Shown: positions 39,201 through 48,982, counted from the stretch's first letter. The stretch is 64,000 nucleotides of DNA from Candidatus Magnetomicrobium cryptolimnococcus (GCA_018606805.1 JAGYWI010000003.1:124001-188000); one strand, 5' to 3'. The notes: generated from the letters alone by a model not told the origin. Program-made: numbers and translations.

Positions 39201-42200
39201 ATGGATATAGTCAAGTTTTCAATAGAAAAACCGGCCGCCTCTATAGTTGCAACCATACTAATAGTGCTATTTGGCATCATCGGGCTTATGAAAATGCCAT
39301 ATCAACTAAGCCCCTCTGTAGTATCGCCTGAAATTACAGTACAAACCGTTTGGGAGGGTGCAACCCCTTATGAAATCGAGCGCGATATTATAGAAGAACA
39401 AGAAAAGGTCCTAAAAGGCATACCCGGCCTAAAAGAGCTTGAAAGCACATCATCAAACGGCATGGGCTCTATTACGCTTACCTTTAGTGTGGGTACAAAC
39501 ATAGACGATGCCCTTTTGCGGGTTTCAAACAAACTAAACGAGGTGCGCCAGTACCCGACAAATGCCGATAAACCGGTAATAAACGCAACAGGGGCGGCTA
39601 CCTCGCCTGTTATATGGATGATTCTAAAAAGCCTCGACGGTAACGATAAACCGGTTGGCACCTATAAAACATACTTTGAAAATGAGGTCAAACAGTACTT
39701 AGAAAGGGTGGAAGGTGTAGCCGACCTATTCATGCGTGGCGGCATAGATGATGAGATGCACATATACGTTATACCTGAAAAGTTGGCAGCCTATGGGCTT
39801 ACGATAAGTAACGTAACAGAAGCCCTGCAACGGGAAAACGTCAACGTATCGGCTGGCACACTTGGCGTTGAGCGGCGCAACTTCCGCATAAGGACTGTTG
39901 CAGAGTTTAAAAGCCCAAAGGAAATAGAAGAGGTAGTTTTAAAATCCGACGGCATGCGCCAAGTTAAAATCAAAGACATAGCCACAGTCAGCTTTGGCTA
40001 CAAGAAACGCACAGATGCTATGTTCCATAACCACAAGGAAGGCATAGCGGTTGGCGTAAAACCAGTGCCGGGCGCCAACGTCCTTGAGCTTACAGATAAC
40101 GTGCACAAGGTAGTTGAAATGCTTAATGCCGAAAAGCTAAAGCCACGCGGCATTCAGCTTGAGTGGGTGTACGACCAACGAAAATACATAAGAGGCGCTA
40201 TAGACCTTGTTAAAGATGATATTATCATAGGCGGTATCTTGGCTGTTATCGTATTAATGGTATTTTTGCGCAGCCTTTCATCCGTAACAGTGGTAGCTAT
40301 AGCAATACCAATAAGCATAATAGGCACTTTTATCGTTATGCACTGGGCTGATAGAACCCTAAACGTAGTGAGCCTTGCAGGACTTTCCTTGGCAATTGGT
40401 ACTTTTATTGATAACGCAATAGTAGTCCTTGAAAATATAGATAGACACAGCAGGATGGGCAAACCCTCCGCCATAGCCGCCTACGACGGCGCCAAAGAGG
40501 TAACCGGCGCTATCGTTGCATCTACACTAACTAACATAGCCGTCTTTCTGCCAGTTGTGTTTGTCCAAGAAGAAGCCGGGCAGCTCTTTAGAGACATCGC
40601 AATAGCTATAACCACAGCCACGTGCGTAAGCCTCTTTGCCTCACTTTCCGTAATACCGATGCTTGCCAGCTTTTTTTATAAATCCACAGGCACAAAAACC
40701 AGTATTTTAGATAAAATCGGCACATTTTTTATTGACCTATTTATGGCAATTGCAAGGACTGCCAGTGCAAAGTGGTGGAGTCGCATCTTCACGGTCATAA
40801 TACTTGTAAGCCTATCCATGGGCATAACAATGGCACTATTTCCTAAAATGGAATACCTGCCGCAAGGAAACCGAAATCTTGTTATAAATATACTAATCCC
40901 ACCGCCAGGGCTCTCTTTAAAAGAACGTGAGGCAATAGGCGACCACATATTTAATTTTACAAAACCACACTTTAGAAAAGACTCTGAGGGTATACCGGGC
41001 ATCAGGCAGTTATTTTACATAGGCGCTGAAGAACTTATGCTCTTTGGTGCTATGAGCACAGATGAACAACGAGCAGGGGCGCTAATCCCACTTTTTATGA
41101 AGACCATAGGCTCCATACCCGGCATGTTTGGTATCAGTATGCAGGCCGGTGTCTTTGAACAAAAAATCGGTATGGGGCGCACCATTAGTATAGATATAAG
41201 CGGTGATGACATAAACCGAATAGTGGGGGCAAGTGGCGCACTCTTTGGCCTTATAAAACAGGAAATGCCCACAGCGCAGGTAAGACCAGTGCCCTCTATT
41301 GAACTACTCTACCCAGAGATTAAATTCAAACCGCTTCGCGAGCAGCTTAAGTCTATCGGCATAAGCGCAAATGAACTTGGCGTTACCCTCGACGTTTTGA
41401 TGGATGGACGTAAAATCGGGGATTTTAAGGAAGAAGGTAAAAAGAAAATAGACTTAAAACTCATGACCTCTGCCGAGACCATAGAAACGCCAGAAGAACT
41501 CTACAACTCCGTAATAGCCACGCCTAACGGTAAAACCGTTCCGGTATTTTCCGTAGCTCAGATGGAACGCACCTTTGGCATAAGCTCCATAAGACACCTT
41601 GAAAGAAAACGCACCATAACCCTAGAGGTTACCCCTCAATCAACAGTGCCGCTGCAAGAGGCAATGGAGACAATTAGCGATAAAATAGTCCCAATAGCCA
41701 AACAACAAGGCATATTAAACGGTCTTGAGCTAAACCTAAGCGGCTCAGCAGATAAATTAACAGAGGCTAAAAATGCCCTTAAGTGGAATTTTATACTTGC
41801 TGCTATTATTACATACCTTTTAATGGCAGCACTTTTTGATAACTTCATATACCCGTTAATCATTATGTTGATAGTGCCATTAGGCGGAGCTGGTGGCTTT
41901 ATAGGACTTTTTTTGGTAAATAAATTTTTGGTAAACCAACCATTTGACATACTAACTATGCTTGGGTTTATACTGCTTGTGGGTGTTGTCGTAAATAACC
42001 CCATATTAATCGTAGACCAAACACTTAATAACATACGAAATAATGGTATGAATCACTACGAAGCGGTAATGGATGCAACTCGTACACGCATAAAGCCAAT
42101 ATATATGAGCGCTCTAACAAGTATATTTGGCATGCTGCCGCTAGTGCTAGCCCCAGGACCTGGTTCGGAATTTTATAGAGGGCTTGGAAGTGTGGTACTT

Positions 42201-42290
42201 GGAGGGCTTGCCCTTTCAACAGTGTTTACAATATTTCTAACACCACCAATTTTGCTGTTTTTTATTAAAATGGAAAAAATAAGAAAATAA
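39201..42290 (+). CDS. RND efflux pump, inner-membrane subunit (AcrB-like)
   Basis: 1029 aa, the usual RND size. N-terminal helix, two large periplasmic loops and twelve helices are apparent. SLAIGTFIDNAIVVLENIDR on helix 4 contains the acidic proton-relay site, and the second half has a matching GVVVNNPILIVDQTLNNIR. The first loop starts with SPEITVQTVWEGATPYEIER, as in HAE-type multidrug pumps. It ends directly before a polypurine tract and repeat copy 5. Substrate unknown. Confidence 0.94.
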   Translation: MDIVKFSIEKPAASIVATILIVLFGIIGLMKMPYQLSPSVVSPEITVQTVWEGATPYEIERDIIEEQEKVLKGIPGLKELESTSSNGMGSITLTFSVGTNIDDALLRVSNKLNEVRQYPTNADKPVINATGAATSPVIWMILKSLDGNDKPVGTYKTYFENEVKQYLERVEGVADLFMRGGIDDEMHIYVIPEKLAAYGLTISNVTEALQRENVNVSAGTLGVERRNFRIRTVAEFKSPKEIEEVVLKSDGMRQVKIKDIATVSFGYKKRTDAMFHNHKEGIAVGVKPVPGANVLELTDNVHKVVEMLNAEKLKPRGIQLEWVYDQRKYIRGAIDLVKDDIIIGGILAVIVLMVFLRSLSSVTVVAIAIPISIIGTFIVMHWADRTLNVVSLAGLSLAIGTFIDNAIVVLENIDRHSRMGKPSAIAAYDGAKEVTGAIVASTLTNIAVFLPVVFVQEEAGQLFRDIAIAITTATCVSLFASLSVIPMLASFFYKSTGTKTSILDKIGTFFIDLFMAIARTASAKWWSRIFTVIILVSLSMGITMALFPKMEYLPQGNRNLVINILIPPPGLSLKEREAIGDHIFNFTKPHFRKDSEGIPGIRQLFYIGAEELMLFGAMSTDEQRAGALIPLFMKTIGSIPGMFGISMQAGVFEQKIGMGRTISIDISGDDINRIVGASGALFGLIKQEMPTAQVRPVPSIELLYPEIKFKPLREQLKSIGISANELGVTLDVLMDGRKIGDFKEEGKKKIDLKLMTSAETIETPEELYNSVIATPNGKTVPVFSVAQMERTFGISSIRHLERKRTITLEVTPQSTVPLQEAMETISDKIVPIAKQQGILNGLELNLSGSADKLTEAKNALKWNFILAAIITYLLMAALFDNFIYPLIIMLIVPLGGAGGFIGLFLVNKFLVNQPFDILTMLGFILLVGVVVNNPILIVDQTLNNIRNNGMNHYEAVMDATRTRIKPIYMSALTSIFGMLPLVLAPGPGSEFYRGLGSVVLGGLALSTVFTIFLTPPILLFFIKMEKIRK

Positions 42291-42545
42291 GAAAAAGAAA
42301 AGAAAGAAAAGAAAAGAAAAGAAAAGAAAAAAAGAAAAAGAAAGAAGATTAGAGGATGCGGGGGGAAACCCTTTTAGGTAAAAGGTGCGTAGGCGCACTC
42401 CCAAACCCCGCACCCTTTACGGGAGTGCGCCTACGCACTTCCTAAAACTTTTGGCCTCTTATTTCTTTATCCGTTTGTAGGGGCGCACCTATGTGAGGGA
42501 GGGTGTGTAGGCACACCTCCCTGTGCGCCTTCGCATCTTCGCCCT
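42291..42545 (-). repeat. Modular intergenic hairpin element (copy 5) plus AGGTTCGCCC-family fragment
   Basis: Reverse orientation. The GAAAAG-type polypurine tract (42291-42350) and GCGGGGGGAAACCCTTTT come first. Inverted hairpins follow: GTGCG-TAGG-CGCAC (42385-42398) and GTGCG-CCTA-CGCAC (42425-42438). The head reads CCTAAAACTTTTGGCC. Next come GTAGGGGCGCACCTATGTG and GTGTG-TAGG-CACAC. It lies between convergent genes. Confidence 0.8.
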
Positions 42546-42618
42546 TATTTTGTTTGTAATAACACCACCTGATTATTTGTCAACTTAAAAAACTTGATTA
42601 TCAAGTCTTTAGTTATCC

Positions 42619-43380
42619 TTAACGTAATCGAATACCGCTATATATAAGTGGTTTAAAGTAATCGCCGATTTGTTTTTTAACTGCTTTAAACATGGTTTTA
42701 GCGACAACCTTTGTAGCCTTCACGTGTGGGTGTTTAGCGTATGCACCTATAAGTATTAGTTCTTCAACTAGTTCATCTTTACATAGTCTGCTGCTATTTT
42801 CAAGCATACTAATGGATGGACACATGCTTACCCACATTATAAGAAATGTTATAAATAAAGAATCAAAGCCAGTATCCTCGACGCTTTCAACGTAGACGTG
42901 TTTACTTCTGGCGTAAGCAAAGGATAAGAAGTTTGGATTCACCTGTTCTATTTTCTTACTTAATCGTTTTTTAGTCTGGTTTTTGATTTTTTGTATATAA
43001 ATAGCAGCGCTTTGGTAATTTGCCTCTTCATTCATAACTTTTTGGTGAAATTCACAAAGGCTACAATCCTTGATCTTTCTTGCAAAGGTTCCAGAAGGTT
43101 TTCCGCCGCATAAAGTTCCAGCGACTGCCCAACAGGCTCTGCCGCCGTTTTTTCCACCGTGAAACCCGTCCAAGCAATCATCTATAGCTGCCGGGCAAAA
43201 CCCTAACTCCTCTACCTTTTCCCCGCCCGGTTGCCTTCCGCATTTTTTGTATTCCCAACAATTCATTTTTGCTGGCTCGTGCTTAACTGTATCTATAAGT
43301 TCTTTTGCAAACAAAACTGATGGTTTACATACCTTGCACTCTATAGCACTATCAGTTGCTATTTCTTCCACATGTCCCAT
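42619..43380 (-). CDS. Two-CW domain protein
   Basis: 253 aa. Residues about 38-115 contain NCWEYKKCGRQPGG, ELGFCPAA, GKNGGRACWAVAGTLCGG and DCSLCEFHQKV, the Cys/Trp pattern I recognise as the two-CW domain, presumably metal- or cluster-binding. An earlier CKVC pair adds to it. The C-terminal half, after about 130, is helical with a hydrophobic stretch (SLFITFLIMWVSMC) and no family I know. A good AGGAGGT precedes the ATG. Function unknown; in my recollection the domain is common in anaerobes and often linked to signalling proteins. Confidence 0.75.
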   Translation of the reverse strand: MGHVEEIATDSAIECKVCKPSVLFAKELIDTVKHEPAKMNCWEYKKCGRQPGGEKVEELGFCPAAIDDCLDGFHGGKNGGRACWAVAGTLCGGKPSGTFARKIKDCSLCEFHQKVMNEEANYQSAAIYIQKIKNQTKKRLSKKIEQVNPNFLSFAYARSKHVYVESVEDTGFDSLFITFLIMWVSMCPSISMLENSSRLCKDELVEELILIGAYAKHPHVKATKVVAKTMFKAVKKQIGDYFKPLIYSGIRLR

Positions 43381-43574
43381 TTTACCTCCTAAAGCTTTAA
43401 TTGTTTACACAAACTCCCCTATATATTATAATTTTAACACTAATACTCATTTTTTATATAGTAAATGATAATTAATATATATTTTTATGATATAGATCAT
43501 AAAGTGCTTTGCTTTTTTGGAAGCTGAACAAATCTTTTTTAATCCATTGCTTCCTTATCTTGTCCAATTCATGA

Positions 43575-43580
43575 TACAAT
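43575..43580 (+). promoter_or_regulatory. -10 box 5 nt before the lptC start
   Basis: TACAAT followed by GAATT and the ATG at 43586; no Shine-Dalgarno and no clear -35. It predicts a leaderless or near-leaderless lpt operon transcript. Confidence 0.4.
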
Positions 43581-43585
43581 GAATT

Positions 43586-44098
43586 ATGAAAAGGGCATAC
43601 GGGTTGATTCTTCTTGTTTTGCTACTTGTCATTGCGGTAGGGTTGTACTTTATCCTGAATAAAGATGATGGCCACAAGATAATCACACTGACCTCATCAT
43701 CGCAAATGGAGGGCATTAAGATTGAGCATGTAAAGGGTAGCCAAAAAACATGGGTAGCCAATATTGCCAAGGCTTTGCTTATGGAAAACAATAAGGATAT
43801 AATGCTTAAAAATATGGTTATTGAGTTTTATGAACAGCAGATACAGGTTAGCTCAAATGAAGGCAAATATTTAATTGAGAAAAACATTTTAAATATACCT
43901 GATAACGTGATAGCCTCTACAAATAAATATAGCATTCACACAAGCAACGTTTTAGTTGACTTAAATAGCGAGAAGCTGAGCACATTAAGTGAAGTATCTA
44001 TTTTTGGCAAAGGCGTTGAAATCAGAGCAGATAATATTAGCGAATTGAATAAACAAAGGATGGTGTTAACGGGCAATGTTAAGGTTACTTTTAAGTAA
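43586..44098 (+). CDS. lptC: LPS export periplasmic protein LptC
   Basis: 170 aa. One N-terminal membrane anchor (GLILLVLLLVIAVGLYFIL) is followed by a beta-rich LptC domain. It passes lipopolysaccharide from the LptBFG extractor to LptA across the periplasm. Sequence conservation in this family is low; the assignment rests on the domain pattern and the order lptC-lptA-lptB-rpoN. It overlaps lptA by 23 nt. Confidence 0.88.
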   Translation: MKRAYGLILLVLLLVIAVGLYFILNKDDGHKIITLTSSSQMEGIKIEHVKGSQKTWVANIAKALLMENNKDIMLKNMVIEFYEQQIQVSSNEGKYLIEKNILNIPDNVIASTNKYSIHTSNVLVDLNSEKLSTLSEVSIFGKGVEIRADNISELNKQRMVLTGNVKVTFK

Positions 44099-44642
44099 AC
44101 ATATAATCTTTGTTCTATTAATTGCAATATTAATAGTAAATCCAGAAGGGAAGTATGCGATTTGTGCTGAGGTGGCAGGGGCTAATGATAATGGCACGAG
44201 TAATACAGCGCCGGTACAAAAAGAGAAAAAAACTAAGCGGGATTTAAAGGATTCTCTTAAAGGGGATAAAAACGAGCCACTTGTTATAACGTCAAACACG
44301 CTTGTGGCTGATAATATGAACAATATGGCTACTTTTTCCGGCAATGTGCAGGCAACAAGAGGCGACATTGCTTTTTATGCCGATACAATGGTTGTCAACT
44401 ACGATGCTGGTGGTAACATTACCCAAATAGATGCCCACGGCAACATTAAACTAACAAGGCAGAAGAAAACCCTTGTATCCAGTCGGGCTATATATAATAC
44501 GACAAAGGAGCAGTTGATCTTTACCGGTAATCCGGAGGCTCGCGACGGTAAAAACGTCATCAAGGGGACTAAGATGACCTACTACGTTAAAGAGGACAGA
44601 TCGGTTGTGGAAAACAGCAAGGTGTTTCTTGTCAATGAATAA
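44076..44642 (+). CDS. lptA: LPS transport periplasmic protein LptA
   Basis: 188 aa. Signal peptide (about 1-31), a Lys/Asp-rich linker, then an OstA/LptA beta-jellyroll repeat domain (PLVITSNTLVADNMNNMATF, then FSGNVQATRGDIAFYADTMV). It forms the periplasmic bridge for lipopolysaccharide. It overlaps lptC by 23 nt and lptB by 8 nt, indicating coupled translation. Confidence 0.9.
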   Translation: MLRLLLSKHIIFVLLIAILIVNPEGKYAICAEVAGANDNGTSNTAPVQKEKKTKRDLKDSLKGDKNEPLVITSNTLVADNMNNMATFSGNVQATRGDIAFYADTMVVNYDAGGNITQIDAHGNIKLTRQKKTLVSSRAIYNTTKEQLIFTGNPEARDGKNVIKGTKMTYYVKEDRSVVENSKVFLVNE

Positions 44643-45357
44643 GATAGTCGTGAAAGGGCTTGTAAAACGCTTTAAAAAGAAAACCGTTGTGGAGAAGGTA
44701 GATTTAACGATAAAAACCGGCGAAATCGTCGGTCTTTTAGGGCCAAATGGCGCTGGCAAGACAACCACTTTTCATATGATTATGGGTATAATAAAACAAG
44801 ATGGTGGAACTATAACCTTTGATGATGAAAGGATAGAGACTATGCCGATGTATAAACGCGCACGGCGGGGGATTGGTTATTTGCCACAGGAGCCTTCTAT
44901 TTTTAGGAAGCTAAGCGTAAGGGACAATTTACGCGCTGTTATGGAAATCAAGGGAGAATCACAAAGGGAAATCAACAGAAAAACGGATAAACTACTTGCT
45001 GAGTTTAACTTAAATCATATATCATTAAGCCTTGGGCATGAGCTTTCAGGCGGCGAGCGTCGAAGAACAGAGATTGCTCGCGCTATTGCCACAGAGCCGG
45101 TTTTTATTTTATTTGACGAACCCTTTACTGGTGTTGACCCTATAGCTATAATAGAGTTGAAAAAGATGCTTAGTTATTTAAAAGAAAAAGGCATAGGTAT
45201 ACTTATAACAGACCATAATGTGCGGGAAACTCTTTCGATAACCGATAGGGCATATATAATAAGTCACGGCAAGGTGCTTGATGAGGGTACACCTCAAAAT
45301 ATAATAGACAACCAGTTGGTCAGGACAGCATATTTAGGAGAGGAGTTCAGTTTATAA
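44635..45357 (+). CDS. lptB: LPS export ABC transporter ATP-binding protein LptB
   Basis: 240 aa ATPase that powers lipopolysaccharide extraction with LptFG (not in the window). Walker A GLLGPNGAGKTT (about 35-46), signature ELSGGERRRTEIARA, Walker B FILFDEPFTGVDP and the switch histidine in ITDHNVRETL are intact. The ATG at 44635 is chosen because an upstream ATG at 44605 would overlap lptA by more and add residues not seen in LptB. The stop shares a base with the rpoN start. Confidence 0.95.
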   Translation: MNKIVVKGLVKRFKKKTVVEKVDLTIKTGEIVGLLGPNGAGKTTTFHMIMGIIKQDGGTITFDDERIETMPMYKRARRGIGYLPQEPSIFRKLSVRDNLRAVMEIKGESQREINRKTDKLLAEFNLNHISLSLGHELSGGERRRTEIARAIATEPVFILFDEPFTGVDPIAIIELKKMLSYLKEKGIGILITDHNVRETLSITDRAYIISHGKVLDEGTPQNIIDNQLVRTAYLGEEFSL

Positions 45358-46823
45358 TGGCACTTGAGACAAGATTAGATGCCAAGTTAATGCAGAAGCT
45401 TGTTTTAACGCCACAGCTTCAGCAAGCTATAAAACTATTACAGTTGCCACAGTTAGAGCTATCAGCAGCTATTAATCAAGAGATGGTGGAAAATCCGTTT
45501 TTAGAGGAAAATCCCGAAGACTATACTAAAGAAGATGGAGCGGACTTAACAGAGGGCGACAGCTCTGGTAGCTCAGAAGAAAGCACTAATAGCGACTACA
45601 CCAGTGAACTTGAGATGAGCGAACAGTCCTTTAGTAGCTCCATATCCGTGGATGACTATTTCGAGGAAAGAAGCAGTGATGGTCGCGACCTTGGCTATTT
45701 TAATCCGGGATACGTCGAACGGCCGGAGTTTGAAACCTTCATATCAGACAGCAAGGACTTAACCGATCATCTTATTTGGCAAGTGGGGCTTTGCAATGTT
45801 TCAGAGGAAATTAAAGAAGTTGCTGAAATGATAATCGGCAATATTGATGAAAACGGCTACCTGCGCGCTACCGATGAGGAGTTAGCGCGGCTTTTAAATG
45901 TGGATGCTCGCACTGTTGCTAAGGTGGTTACTTTTATACAAAGCTTAGACCCGCCGGGCGTGTGTGCCAGAAATATTCAAGAGTGTTTGTTAATTCAGAT
46001 AAAAATGCTTGCCTTAGAGGGAACTCTTATTGAAAAGATAGTACGGCATAATATACTGGATTTAGAAAAAAAGAAACTCAATATTATTGCAAAACAGTAC
46101 AAAGCCACAATTGACGACGTAGCTACTGCTGTTAAAATTATAGAAGGGCTTGAACCGAAACCGGGTCGCGGCTTTTCTAAAACCCAGATAGCTTATATAG
46201 TGCCGGATGTCTTCATTGAAAAGGATGATGATGAATACCGTATCATCTTAAATGATGATAATATACCAAAAATTCGGATTAGCAGCACCTATAAAGAACT
46301 CCTTACAAATAAGAAACTGCTAGGCAAGGACGATAAACAATTCCTTATAGATAAGTACAGGTCTGCCATTTGGCTGCTAAGAAGTCTTGATGAAAGAAAC
46401 AAAACTATATATAGAGTAACAGAGAGTATTTTATATTTTCAGATGGACTTTTTTGAAAAAGGTGTGCAATACTTAAAGCCGTTGAACTTAAAAGATATAG
46501 CGGAACATATTAATATGCACGAAAGTAACATAAGCCGTGTAACGTCAAATAAATATTTAACTTGTAATCATGGGATATTTCCATTTAAATTTTTCTTTAG
46601 CAGCTCTTTACCGACACAAACGGGTGATATTTCATCAACAAGTGTGAAGGATTTGATTAAAAAAATCGTTGAAGAGGAAGACTCAAAACACCCATTGACG
46701 GATAAGAGAATAGTTGAGATTTTGGAAGAAAAAAACATTAAAATAGCGAGACGAACCCTTGCTAAATATCGAGAGGAACTTAAGATACCTTCTCATACTA
46801 AAAGGAAAAAGAGTGAGTATTAA
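45357..46823 (+). CDS. rpoN: RNA polymerase sigma-54 factor RpoN
   Basis: 488 aa. The Gln/Leu-rich region I (MQKLVLTPQLQQAIKLLQLP) contacts activators. Next come an acidic region II, the core-binding domain, an HTH (LKDIAEHINMHESNISRVTS) and the RpoN box ARRTLAKYREEL near residue 464, which reads the -24 element. It directs transcription needing AAA+ activators. The start overlaps the lptB stop (TAATG). The lpt-rpoN-hpf-rapZ order is widely conserved in diderm bacteria. Confidence 0.97.
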   Translation: MALETRLDAKLMQKLVLTPQLQQAIKLLQLPQLELSAAINQEMVENPFLEENPEDYTKEDGADLTEGDSSGSSEESTNSDYTSELEMSEQSFSSSISVDDYFEERSSDGRDLGYFNPGYVERPEFETFISDSKDLTDHLIWQVGLCNVSEEIKEVAEMIIGNIDENGYLRATDEELARLLNVDARTVAKVVTFIQSLDPPGVCARNIQECLLIQIKMLALEGTLIEKIVRHNILDLEKKKLNIIAKQYKATIDDVATAVKIIEGLEPKPGRGFSKTQIAYIVPDVFIEKDDDEYRIILNDDNIPKIRISSTYKELLTNKKLLGKDDKQFLIDKYRSAIWLLRSLDERNKTIYRVTESILYFQMDFFEKGVQYLKPLNLKDIAEHINMHESNISRVTSNKYLTCNHGIFPFKFFFSSSLPTQTGDISSTSVKDLIKKIVEEEDSKHPLTDKRIVEILEEKNIKIARRTLAKYREELKIPSHTKRKKSEY

Positions 46824-46852
46824 TAACTATAAAAATCTTCTATGGAGGCTTT

Positions 46853-47395
46853 ATGAACATAAACATTACAAGCAGAAACTTCGAGATTACCTCCGCTATT
46901 AAAAGCTATACTGAAAAAAAAATAAATAAACTTGAAAAGTTTCTATCGCCAGTTACGGAAACTACTATTATTTTAAGTGTAGAAAAGCATAGGCATAAGG
47001 TCGAAGTTTTAATTAATGTTAATGGGCATCACATTCAAGCAGAAGCTATAACAAGCGAAATGTACTCTGCCGTTGATGAAGTAATGGAAAAACTAGACAG
47101 ACAGATAAAAAAGTATAAGGAAAAGGTTGGCTCTAAAAGAAAGGAAGGCTCTAAGGTAGCTTCAGAGGCTGAAGAAGGGGATACCGTTATTCCACATGAT
47201 GAAGAAAAGGAATCAATCAAGATAATAAAAAAAGAACAATTAAAAGTGAAACCGATGAGCCCTGAAGAGGCAGCTATGCAGTTAGACCTACTTGAGAGAG
47301 ACTTTTTCGTATTTAAAAATGATAAGAGTACCGACATCAACGTAATCTATAAACGCAAAGATGGCGATTTAGGATTAATAGAACCAGCTAAATGA
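46853..47395 (+). CDS. hpf: Ribosome hibernation-promoting factor, long form
   Basis: 180 aa. The N-terminal S30AE domain (NITSRNFEITSAIKSYTEKK) binds the 30S decoding region. An acidic/Lys linker leads to the C-terminal dimerisation domain (PMSPEEAAMQLDLLERDFFV, then FVFKNDKSTDINVIYKRKDG). Both domains present indicates the long form that makes 100S ribosome dimers by itself. GGAGG lies 6 nt upstream of the ATG. Confidence 0.95.
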   Translation: MNINITSRNFEITSAIKSYTEKKINKLEKFLSPVTETTIILSVEKHRHKVEVLINVNGHHIQAEAITSEMYSAVDEVMEKLDRQIKKYKEKVGSKRKEGSKVASEAEEGDTVIPHDEEKESIKIIKKEQLKVKPMSPEEAAMQLDLLERDFFVFKNDKSTDINVIYKRKDGDLGLIEPAK

Positions 47396-48246
47396 CAAAT
47401 CCATTAGTTATAATAGTGTCAGGGTTATCGGGAGCAGGTAAGACAGTTGTCCTTAGAACGCTTGAAGATAGCGGCTTTTTCTGCGTGGATAACCTGCCAC
47501 CTTATATGATAGAGGATTTTATTAAAATCTCCTATACAAACCCTGGCATTAGTAAAATTGGTGTCGGTATAGACATTAGAGAAAAAAATTTCCTCGATGA
47601 AGCAGATAAGGTTATACCGCAGCTAAAGGGAAAGTACAATATAGAGATAGTGTTTTTAGAGGCTGAAACAGAAGTGCTGCTTCGTCGGTATAAAGAAACC
47701 AGACGCCCTCATCCATTATCCATAGTAACAGACGGCAATTTAGCAAGTGCCATTGAAATGGAAAAACTGCTAATCGAGCCATTAAGAAAAAACTCCGAAA
47801 GAATCATAGACACCTCATCATACACACCTCATCAATTGAGAGAACTAATAGCAGCATCCTACGGACAATTATCCGGCGGGGCTTTTAAAACAACAGTTAT
47901 TTCCTTTGGTTTTAAGTACGGAATACCACAAAACCTTGATATGATGCTTGATGTACGGTTTTTACCAAACCCACATTTTATTGACGAACTACGCCCCCTA
48001 ACCGGCCTCGATGAGCCAGTAAGGGAATTTATTTTCAAACAACCTGCCACAAATGAGTATCTGGCTAAAATCAAAGAGCTTTTAGATTTCCTAATCCCAC
48101 AGTATAAAAAAGAAGGTAAAACATACTTGACTATAGGTATAGGCTGTACAGGCGGTCAGCACAGAGCACCAGCCTTAGCAACAAAGCTTTTTGATATTAT
48201 AAAACAACATGATATACCTGTTGATATAGTGCATCGAGAGATTTAA
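47392..48246 (+). CDS. rapZ: RapZ/YvcJ-family nucleotide-binding adaptor
   Basis: 284 aa. Walker A VSGLSGAGKTVVLRTLEDSG at the N-terminus, DNLPP just after it, ETRRPHPL in the middle and GIGCTGGQHRAPALA near the C-terminus are family hallmarks. In E. coli RapZ guides RNase E to the sRNA GlmZ; in other phyla the role is less clear. It overlaps hpf by 4 nt and ends the lpt-rpoN operon. Confidence 0.95.
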   Translation: MTNPLVIIVSGLSGAGKTVVLRTLEDSGFFCVDNLPPYMIEDFIKISYTNPGISKIGVGIDIREKNFLDEADKVIPQLKGKYNIEIVFLEAETEVLLRRYKETRRPHPLSIVTDGNLASAIEMEKLLIEPLRKNSERIIDTSSYTPHQLRELIAASYGQLSGGAFKTTVISFGFKYGIPQNLDMMLDVRFLPNPHFIDELRPLTGLDEPVREFIFKQPATNEYLAKIKELLDFLIPQYKKEGKTYLTIGIGCTGGQHRAPALATKLFDIIKQHDIPVDIVHREI

Positions 48247-48830
48247 TTAAAAAAAGAAAAAAAAAGAAGAAAAAAAAGAAAAGAGAAAGATAGAAGAAAA
48301 GGGGGCAGGACGCTGTCCTTCCCCCTTCGACCCCCTACCTGCAATGGGTCGAATGACCCCTTGACCCCTTATGTGCTCATCTGGTGGTTAAATTTATACC
48401 TGTGCTAGCATAACAACTAAAGCGTCTATTGGGGAAATGGCACGGCCTTAAGAAAGCCAAAAAGACGGCTTTCTTAAGGCCGTGCCATTTCCCCATAGAC
48501 GCTTTGGTGTAATCAGGGGGAGAAAGAAGCTCTCCCCCTGAGAGAAGACCCCCTCTGGACTCTTTTATCTACTGGTGCGCAAGCGCACCAGATGTGTTAC
48601 CACTGTAGAGTCTCTGCGCAAGCTCCAAAAGAGTTTAGAGAGGGGGATTTAAAGGGGGAGATATGTTTCCTCCCCCTTTTTGCGCCAAATCGCCGACGGG
48701 AAAGAGTACCACCCATTTTTTTTATGGGTGGTACTCTTTCCCGTCGGCGATTTACTCGTTATGCCTGCACAAGTTTTGGGAAAGAAAATGTCATTTTGCC
48801 ACAGTGTACAACATTTAGCACTTATTGTCA
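48247..48830. repeat. Hairpin-dense intergenic region
   Basis: After a polypurine tract (48247-48300) the region contains AGGAC-GCT-GTCCT (about 48307-48319). A 39-bp stem with one bulged T lies at 48419-48505 (loop 48459-48466). TCAGGGGGAGA / TCTCCCCCTGA are at 48513-48541. CTGGTGCGC-AA-GCGCACCAG (48572-48591) sits within imperfect CCCCCTCT...AGAGGGGG arms. A perfect 30-bp stem with a 7-T loop lies at 48687-48753. No gene seen; the apparent frames across it are by-products of the palindromes. Confidence 0.9.
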
Positions 48831-48960
48831 GGACAAAAGTTTTAGGAAAGAGGGTGCGGGGGAAAACCCTTTTTCTCGAAAAGGGTTTTCCCCCGCTCTT
48901 CTAATCTTTTTTCTTTTGTTCTTATTTCCTTTTTCTTTTGCTTTTATTTTCTTTTCAAAA
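48829..48960 (+). repeat. Modular intergenic hairpin element (copy 6)
   Basis: The head AGGACAAAAGTTTTAGGAAA is followed by the longest clean hairpin of the family: GCGGGGGAAAACCCTTTT (48856-48873) and AAAAGGGTTTTCCCCCGC (48879-48896), an 18-bp perfect stem with loop TCTCG. A pyrimidine tail leads into the promoter of the AmpG-like gene. This copy lacks the GTGCG hairpin, showing the modules are separable. Confidence 0.85.
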
Positions 48961-48966
48961 AACATA

Positions 48967-48975
48967 TGTTATAAT
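48967..48975 (+). promoter_or_regulatory. Extended -10 promoter, leaderless GTG start
   Basis: TGT-TATAAT (extended -10) ends 7 nt before the GTG at 48983. There is no -35 match or Shine-Dalgarno, so the mRNA is predicted to start at or next to the start codon. Confidence 0.5.
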
Positions 48976-48982
48976 CATCGCT

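Noticed and set aside
48439-48456. Sigma-54 promoter suggested by TGGCAC
   Set aside because: The -12 TTGC element is absent at the required spacing, and the sequence is an arm of the 39-bp hairpin.
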